Source: Streptomyces sp. NBC_01235 (GTDB taxonomy: Bacteria; Actinomycetota; Actinomycetes; Streptomycetales; Streptomycetaceae). Taken from it: DNA of 64,000 nt. The position numbers and the translations under genes were made by a program. Below the pieces are notes generated by a model. The model was given only the letters and a program-made list of their open reading frames with translations, was not told the origin of the DNA and did no database searches. Below are positions 59,401-64,000 of this stretch, one piece after another. The first letter of the stretch is position 1; each line of letters starts with the position of its first letter. The DNA is taken from positions 9,734,001 through 9,798,000 of the forward strand of contig NZ_CP108513.1 in assembly GCF_035989285.1 (NCBI RefSeq), written 5' to 3'.

Positions 59401-60857
59401 CGACCGAGGGACACGTCGCCGAGATCGTGGCGGAGGCGGAGGCGAAGACGAGCCGTGAGGCCAAGGCCCTGCACCACGAGCCCGGTGAGGCGCCGGCGGA
59501 GCAGCTGGGCGCCCGCGACGAGCTCAAGTCGAAGACCGGGGAGGCCGGGTCGCCGTCGCACGAGCTGACGGCGTCCATGGAGGGCATCGGCCAGCACAAG
59601 GCGTACGGGGAGGACGCGCACCACCCCGCGCCGGCGTCGGACCGTCGCGCGGAGCCTGCGAGGGACATCCTCGAATGGGCGGGTGTCAATCCCGATGACG
59701 ACCCGCTGAACGGCATCTACCTGCCCAAGACCTCCATGGACCCGAAGATCATTCCGCAGGCCGGGACACGTCATCAGGTGCTGCACACGGACAACTACTA
59801 CAAGGAGATAACGAGGCGACTGGTCGAGGCCAGGAAGCAGAGCGGGGCGGACGGGGTGATCCACGAGATGTCCAGGATCAAGGAGGACCTCATCCACGGG
59901 TGGCACCCGCCACCCGCCACGGGCACGGGACACGAGAACTTCGCCCAGTGGTTCGACGGGTACAAGCACAACCTGGAGTGGCTGACCGACGCGGAGCAGC
60001 TCGAGCTGCTCGAGACGGTGAAGGCCCCACCGCGCAAGAAGAGGGCACCAAGGGCGCCCCGGAAGGCGAGTCCGAAGACGACGGGACCCGAGCAGGTACC
60101 GAAGCCCCAGCCCCCGGCGAAGGCGAAGGCCAAGCTCGAGGCCAAGCTCGAGGCCGAGCCCGCGTCCGAGGTCAAGCCCGCGTCCGAGGCCAAGTCGAAG
60201 GCCGAGGCCAAGCCCAAGCCGAAGGACGAGGTCAAGTCGAAGGCCGAGGCCGAGGCCAAGCCCACGCCCACGGCCAAGCCCAGGGCCGAGGTCAAGCCCA
60301 GGGCCGAGGTCAAGCCCAGGGCCGAGGTCAAGGTCAAATCCGAGGCCACACCCAAGCGCAAGGCGAAGCCCAAGGCCAAGCCCAAGACCGGGGCCAAGCC
60401 CAAGCCGGAGGCCAAGACCGAGGCCAAGACCGAGGTCAAGCCGGAGGGCAGGCCCGAGCCTGCGACCACGTCCGAGACCGAGCCTCTGCCCGAGCCGGAG
60501 GGCAGGACCGAGGCCAAGACCGAGGTCAAGCCTGAGGGCAGGCCCGAGCCTGCGACCACGTCCGAGACCGAGCCCCTGTCCGAGCCGGAAGTGCGCACGA
60601 GGGTGGCCACCGAGGCCGAGCCCGCAGAGTCGTCCGCAGACGTCCCCCGCGTACGCGTCGGGCCCGAACCGCGCATTCGCGTCGGGCCCGAACCGCGCAT
60701 TCGCGTCGAGCCCGAACCGCGCGTTCGCGTCGACGTGGGTACCGAAGACGTGCTGGGCGAACCTCTGTACGACGTCGTCGAGGACCCGTCGAAGCCGGCG
60801 CGGAAGAAGAAGCGAGCGAACAAGCGAGGAGGCCGGGGAGATGACCGGGGAAGGTAG
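56418..60857 (+). CDS. Giant AHH-nuclease candidate toxin of the contractile cluster
   Basis: A 1479-residue protein. Parts in order: N-terminal domain (1-60), Gly/Ala/Thr/Pro-rich linker (about 70-235), a mainly helical region (240-1040) with amphipathic helices and a hydrophobic stretch near 590-630, then an AHH nuclease domain (about 1055-1170): A1067-[16 protein letters not shown] and [17 protein letters not shown] domains are DNA/RNA-cutting toxin tips of the HNH/ENDO-VII class. The final 280 residues form a highly charged, repetitive K/E/P tail. GTG start overlaps the small gene before it. No immunity gene is obvious within the window. The nuclease call rests on the motif pattern. Confidence 0.75.
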   Translation: MNTPVEATPGTAAETAVRGVAYRRLHLPTSVAFTGDDERHTYEGLLEALLLRAVADAIDKDDESAGITGPRQGWPPAGDGSAAGTPVEPTPSSRGHLTFAMAVADADDGGGEGPGAHEEDEKEGKGGAGQGTGAADRGESRGDGTEETAHVGAPPADAQGTSETAAMTDTAGTGTGTPTTDTAPQAPPLPGAAAPAPTATIGTGAPTTTAAAPAPDVSGEAGGAAGAGSEQDPGVTVVTDPRREVFQGPSPVDGRAVMVIGATQLVMLGEATRHARSRSLIHAVQLGDHLFGARSFAVLQGPLGTSDSFYWAVATAPTVTDETIGKEVSSRELEGQRISTFTGFHVLSVVTTLDGHRYGVNLLWTKERGWVWGSVEEGKRWIQISKSTQEHWLSAEELRVLTFQDLDRLVDAGLAGNDESLEKAAAQLGEMNAKAFALVDEKTRERYLEILVKAWTFEEQRHAIIQIMISLDGLAQLQAVRDRLIRAGLYEQLFADMGSELWELLTEVGKKFGDHKSLTVREFIGLVAEALNLSMHHDAGLSRNVEQEQTAVVNLKMMIEFEEAVRAAMGFVLGTLDSFKIMLTQPEKILSGLWELLKLTVTCYLASYGHAESTRQLQVLIQKVGATLVDGLRGAALFGVGPRAATRIKWAVIIEALTWISEIQAAVEALVKIEKIVAILRFLKMLKVFEGEKIAARFTRLAEALHAGSAVLNGLKDEHAVVDLLIMLPEEDGARLGVLLQEVDVPKGSHLAALMEHPRLGSVITDIRGKAEVLRVLGAKSGGLTPELAHAFGRLTGKDGFAIAEVDRVAEALQEGEGARFTKMLEQIGFGRIGAQAEVKADLLAMLAGDSRRMDAVHQYGIAVVGQMHARSAGEAEAFDAMIARLEKIRAKDVADGKAVEFSELLDKLRQGKKGAWRRVDRPLKAPRVKATVAERAPVRQRIKELRKRFPKNKVKNPKEMGNALRQIARMSETDPAKAMEHLEKFEDLLKAQGTTEGHVAEIVAEAEAKTSREAKALHHEPGEAPAEQLGARDELKSKTGEAGSPSHELTASMEGIGQHKAYGEDAHHPAPASDRRAEPARDILEWAGVNPDDDPLNGIYLPKTSMDPKIIPQAGTRHQVLHTDNYYKEITRRLVEARKQSGADGVIHEMSRIKEDLIHGWHPPPATGTGHENFAQWFDGYKHNLEWLTDAEQLELLETVKAPPRKKRAPRAPRKASPKTTGPEQVPKPQPPAKAKAKLEAKLEAEPASEVKPASEAKSKAEAKPKPKDEVKSKAEAEAKPTPTAKPRAEVKPRAEVKPRAEVKVKSEATPKRKAKPKAKPKTGAKPKPEAKTEAKTEVKPEGRPEPATTSETEPLPEPEGRTEAKTEVKPEGRPEPATTSETEPLSEPEVRTRVATEAEPAESSADVPRVRVGPEPRIRVGPEPRIRVEPEPRVRVDVGTEDVLGEPLYDVVEDPSKPARKKKRANKRGGRGDDRGR
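60414..60725 (+). repeat. Tandem repeats encoding the charged tail of the giant protein
   Basis: Two copies of an 80-base unit lie 90 bases apart (60420-60499 and 60510-60589), encoding [19 protein letters not shown]. Three copies of a 24-base unit follow at 60654-60725 (RVGPEPRI). A shorter 18-base repeat (AEVKPR) occurs near 60281-60334. Repeat number is likely to vary between strains. Confidence 0.75.
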
Positions 60858-60866
60858 GCGCGGACC

Positions 60867-61376
60867 ATGCCCGCCGGTGTGAACGTTCCCGTCCTGATCG
60901 GCGCGGTGCCGCTGTTCACGGTCACCAGCCTGTCCCTCAGCGAGGGGTATCAGGTGGCCAGGATCGCCGGCAGCCGCCTCGCCCAGCTCGTCGCGCCGAC
61001 GACCAGATCGATCAGTGTGGAAGCCGTACTCGTCGGCAGGACCCGTCTGCTGTCCAAGAAGGGCCTGGAGGCGATGGCGCTCACCTCGCGTGCGCTGGCG
61101 GGCTCCACTGCGCCCTTGATGAAGGTGGCCGGGCTGCCGGTGGTCTGTGGGATGACCGTCAGCCTCGACATGCAGATCACCAGCCTGCGCTTCACCCAGT
61201 CCAACCAGAAGCGCGACGCCCTGGACGTCACCATCAGCCTCGAACAGGTCCCCCGCTCCAGCCTGACCGCGATGCTCGGGGAAGCCATGGACCTCGCGCT
61301 CGCCGCCGGCTCCGTCGCGATCCCCAGCGTGAGCGAGATGATTTCTCCGGCCCGCCAGCTGGGAGGTGGACTGTGA
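60867..61376 (+). CDS. Baseplate/tube-adaptor-like protein
   Basis: A 169-residue protein with no confident family. It has a strand-rich middle ([35 protein letters not shown]) and alternating small and hydrophobic residues at the end. Its position between the toxin and the spike-associated genes resembles that of small tube-tip or baseplate proteins in contractile systems. Its stop overlaps the next start by four bases. Confidence 0.65.
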   Translation: MPAGVNVPVLIGAVPLFTVTSLSLSEGYQVARIAGSRLAQLVAPTTRSISVEAVLVGRTRLLSKKGLEAMALTSRALAGSTAPLMKVAGLPVVCGMTVSLDMQITSLRFTQSNQKRDALDVTISLEQVPRSSLTAMLGEAMDLALAAGSVAIPSVSEMISPARQLGGGL

Positions 61377-61798
61377 CCGCCGAACTCCTCTTTCACCGAC
61401 TTCCGGTCGAGCCCGACGCGGGGCTTCCGCAGGTCTTCCGGTGTCCGGTGGGCGACATCGCCTACGACTTCGCCCTGTACGCCAACTTCGACGGGGGCGA
61501 GGACGACCCGCCCGAGACGCTGTACGACCTCGCGGAGTGGAGCCGAGTGCCCCAGCCGATCAAGCCCGAACTGCAGCCCGTGCCCCCCGGCCACCTGGTG
61601 CTCAGGGTGACCGGCCCCGGCCCCGACGGCCCGCGCGTCCTCTTCCTGCGCAAGCTCGTTCCCGAGCCGGACCTCGTCCACGCGGCGGGCCCGCTGGCCG
61701 TCAAGCTCGTCGAGGCGACGGTGGCCCGCGGCAACCTCAACGGAAGCGGCCACTACGGCTCCCGGATCGTGATCGGGGTGGCACGGCGATGGGCGTGA
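61373..61798 (+). CDS. Small baseplate-type protein
   Basis: A 141-residue protein with GTG start, overlapping the preceding stop (GTGA). Segments [21 protein letters not shown] and [20 protein letters not shown] are conserved-looking, and the end is basic. No known family is recognised. It overlaps the spike gene by ten bases, so it is translated with it. Confidence 0.65.
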   Translation: MTAELLFHRLPVEPDAGLPQVFRCPVGDIAYDFALYANFDGGEDDPPETLYDLAEWSRVPQPIKPELQPVPPGHLVLRVTGPGPDGPRVLFLRKLVPEPDLVHAAGPLAVKLVEATVARGNLNGSGHYGSRIVIGVARRWA

Positions 61799-63534
61799 TC
61801 CTCTGGTACCTGCTCGACTTCCCGATCCTGCGGCAGAAGATCTCGAACGACGCCCGCAGCGGGTCGGTGCTGGCCGACGCCGAGATCGTGATCAAGTACG
61901 AGATCGGTGAACCGGGAACGTTCGACATCACCTTCGCGGACCTGCCGGTCGACCTTCACAAGGCGCTGACGGCCGCTCTCGTGGAGGAGACCGGCCCCGA
62001 GGGCGGAGTTGACGTCGACATCCACCTCGGATATCTGGACGACCCCTCCGGGCGGGAAGTGGTCCTGTCGGGCAGGGTCGACGCGATCAAGTCGACGACC
62101 CGGTTCCCTCCGCTCGCCCTGCGCCTCACCGGGTTCGAGGAGGCCGCGTACCGGCTGCTCAACCACACCGACCCGGGCAGCCATCCGCCCAGGGCCGCCT
62201 TCTCGAAGCCCGAGACGACGCCCTACGACGCGGCGGAGCACATCGCCGGGCTCGCCGGGGTCAAGGTGGTGGGGCCGGAGGAACCCTGCGCCTACCTCCG
62301 CGAGATCAACAGGACCGGGAAGAACGCCTTCGCGCTGCTCAGAGGAATGGCCGACAAATGGGGGTACGAAATCCTCGTCCAGGACGGGGCGGTCCAGTGC
62401 GGGAAGACCCTCAGCCATCCGCCCGAAGCGAGCAGGTTCCCCGACATTCCCAAGGACGAGGTGCTCGCGGCCATGATGCTCAGCGAGGAGTGCCTCGTCG
62501 CGCACAAGACGATGACCGTCGCCCGGCTGGCCGAGTTCAAACCCGCACAGCTGGAAGCGGTCGGCAAACAGACCCTCACCACCGACCCGACCGACCCGGA
62601 GAAGGTGGCGGTCTTCGACTTCACGGTGCTCGGCGTCCCCTCCCTACGGGCCGGGCAGATGGTGGCGGCCGGAGTGGAGGGCTACGAGAAGCCGCTCCGG
62701 GGCTTCCGCGTCCTCCAGCTGACCCACACGTTCTCGCCGCGGAACGGATACACCTGCTCCGGCCGCGCCGTGGAGTTCAGCATCGAAGGCGGCAACCACC
62801 GGCGCAGTGAGCTCGCCCGCAAGGCGACCGCCCACTCGATCGCCGACCTGATCGCAGGCAAGGCCCAGGAGCGTGCCGCCGCCACCCCCTCCGTCGACGT
62901 CGGCCACGTCGACAAGGCCAAGCCGGCCCAGCGGGTGGCGAGCGTATTCGTCGGCCAGCGGCCCAACGAGGCCATGGCGTCGCCCAGCGTGGACGTGGCG
63001 GTCACCGGAGAGAACGGGGAACGGCACGACAAGCCTGTCGCGTCACCCTTCGCCTGGCACAACGTCGGTCTCTCGGTCCCGGTGTACAGCGGCATGCGCG
63101 CCCTCCTCAACCAGGTCAGGGACGACCCCGACGACGCCGTGGTGACGGGTTTCCTGTGGGCCAACGATCCCAAGGCGGACCGCCCGAAATCCAAGGAGGG
63201 CGACTGGTGGCTCTGCCTGCCCACCGAGCTCACCAGCGGCAACTCGCCCAAGCCCACGGGCAAGGGCGCCAACGACCTGATCGCCGCGGACGGCCGCCGG
63301 GTCGTGGAGGCGATCGGGCTGAAGATCGCGATCGGCGAGAAGGAATGCTCACCGGTCGGCGACCGGCCCACCGAAGGGGACGCCGAAGTCTTCCTGCTCA
63401 CCCACAAGTCGGGGACCACCGTCAAGATCGACGCCGACGGAAACGTCACCGTCGACGGTGGAACGCAGGACGTGGTGCTCAAGTCCGGGGGAGTGACCCT
63501 CACGATCGGCAAGGGAAAGGTGGCGATCAGCTGA
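61789..63534 (+). CDS. Spike protein, gpD/VgrG-like
   Basis: A 581-residue protein. Its N-terminal half follows the phage late-control gpD/VgrG base fold (WGYEILVQDGAVQCGKTL, HTFSPRNGYTC), and the C-terminal part has the repeated strands of a beta-helical needle (SGTTVKIDADGNVTVDGGTQDVVLKSGGVTLTI). The chain thus can form the trimeric spike at the tip of the inner tube. It overlaps the preceding gene by ten bases and the PAAR-like gene by one base (TGATG). Pieces such as GFLWANDPKADRPKSKEGDWWLCLP may be the gp5-like OB domain. Confidence 0.75.
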   Translation: MGVILWYLLDFPILRQKISNDARSGSVLADAEIVIKYEIGEPGTFDITFADLPVDLHKALTAALVEETGPEGGVDVDIHLGYLDDPSGREVVLSGRVDAIKSTTRFPPLALRLTGFEEAAYRLLNHTDPGSHPPRAAFSKPETTPYDAAEHIAGLAGVKVVGPEEPCAYLREINRTGKNAFALLRGMADKWGYEILVQDGAVQCGKTLSHPPEASRFPDIPKDEVLAAMMLSEECLVAHKTMTVARLAEFKPAQLEAVGKQTLTTDPTDPEKVAVFDFTVLGVPSLRAGQMVAAGVEGYEKPLRGFRVLQLTHTFSPRNGYTCSGRAVEFSIEGGNHRRSELARKATAHSIADLIAGKAQERAAATPSVDVGHVDKAKPAQRVASVFVGQRPNEAMASPSVDVAVTGENGERHDKPVASPFAWHNVGLSVPVYSGMRALLNQVRDDPDDAVVTGFLWANDPKADRPKSKEGDWWLCLPTELTSGNSPKPTGKGANDLIAADGRRVVEAIGLKIAIGEKECSPVGDRPTEGDAEVFLLTHKSGTTVKIDADGNVTVDGGTQDVVLKSGGVTLTIGKGKVAIS

Positions 63535-63905
63535 TGTCTCTCGTAGTCGTCGAAGGCGCGATCATCCAGTGCACCCACCAGGGCAGGCTCACGCTCGCCG
63601 CGGGCGACCCCCGGGTCACCGTCAAGGGCAAAGGAGTCGTCCTCGCCGGGAAGGAGAGCGGCCTCGCGTTCGGCTCGGCTGCCACCCCCGTACCGGGCAT
63701 GATCACACCCTGCACCGCGACCACTCCCAGTGGGCCCCAGCCCTGCGTCATCACCCCGGCGACCCCCGACGGATGGTCGAAGAAGCTTGCCGTCGGCGGC
63801 ACCCCGGTCCTGCTGGCCACGGCCTCCGGGGTCACCGCGAGCGGGCAGGGCCCCGGACGGTGGACGGTGGCCAACCCCGGCCAGACCGTGCTGGAGACCC
63901 TCTGA
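63534..63905 (+). CDS. PAAR-like spike-tip protein
   Basis: A 123-residue protein with the layout of PAAR-like (DUF4280-type) tips: starts MSLVVVEGAIIQCTHQGRL, a strand-rich middle (GDPRVTVKGKGVVLAGKES), cysteines/histidines (C14, C60, C73) that could bind a metal, and a final KLAVGGTPVLLATASGVTASGQ. It would cap the spike. The overlaps on both sides (TGATG) indicate a continuous operon. Confidence 0.75.
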   Translation: MSLVVVEGAIIQCTHQGRLTLAAGDPRVTVKGKGVVLAGKESGLAFGSAATPVPGMITPCTATTPSGPQPCVITPATPDGWSKKLAVGGTPVLLATASGVTASGQGPGRWTVANPGQTVLETL

Positions 63906-64000
63906 TGATCGAGAACGAACCGCTGGAACCGCGCGACGACCGTCCTGCCGGCGCCGGCGCCGGCGAGGCCGGAGGCCGGCCCGGAGGACAGGCCTCAGAC
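63905..64000 (+). CDS. Start of a further cluster gene, cut by the window edge
   Basis: Thirty-two codons are visible: an acidic and Gly/Ala/Pro-rich N-terminus (MIENEPLEPRDDRPAG). The ATG overlaps the PAAR-like stop. In related clusters a gp25-like baseplate wedge protein often follows, but nothing here confirms it. Confidence 0.5.
   Translation, partial: MIENEPLEPRDDRPAGAGAGEAGGRPGGQASD

Overview
The window is very GC-rich DNA from a streptomycete or close actinomycete. This is supported by the codon bias, a mycothiol-type formaldehyde dehydrogenase, leaderless regulator genes, many GTG starts and dispersed repeat/terminator elements of the Streptomyces type.

Positions 1-28391 form one coherent catabolic island that turns choline and glycine betaine into glycine/serine and one-carbon units. 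Choline dehydrogenase (betA) and betaine aldehyde dehydrogenase (betB) make glycine betaine, and a QAT-type ABC transporter imports it. A three-component Rieske system (ferredoxin, reductase, oxygenase) probably removes the first methyl as formaldehyde, which the mycothiol dehydrogenase and its metallo-hydrolase partner would oxidise. Dimethylglycine oxidase and heterotetrameric sarcosine oxidase (soxB, a fused soxD-soxA, soxG) remove the other two methyls onto tetrahydrofolate. FolD, GlyA, PurU, a MetF-like reductase and a molybdopterin formate dehydrogenase distribute the folate-bound carbon. Two nearly identical IclR regulators (5550-6347 and 28379-29176) lie inside and at the end of the island. 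A 17-bp inverted repeat, consensus GTTGCG-N5-CGCAAC, recurs ten times at nine of its promoters. This shared operator is the main regulatory discovery of the window.

Positions 29307-47478 hold a sugar-use region: a GH42 beta-galactosidase with a sugar ABC transporter, a GH2 beta-galactosidase, and two inward-facing copies of a LacI-regulator plus secreted sialidase-fold/ricin-lectin module. Both LacI promoters carry the same double operator TGACCGCGCGGTCA. Between and around these genes lie gene relics: a peptide-ABC ATPase, a MarR gene with a 63-bp triplication and a frameshift, and XRE and SDR fragments.

Positions 47941-50570 contain a small hydrolase and a scrambled stretch including a ParA/phospholipase-D-like chimera. 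From 50571 to the right edge runs a contractile-injection-system-like cluster, all on the plus strand and with largely overlapping genes: a leaderless-type metallopeptidase, an unknown protein, sheath, tube, two small sister proteins, a 1479-residue AHH-nuclease candidate toxin, baseplate-type proteins, a gpD/VgrG-like spike and a PAAR-like tip. The cluster continues beyond the window.
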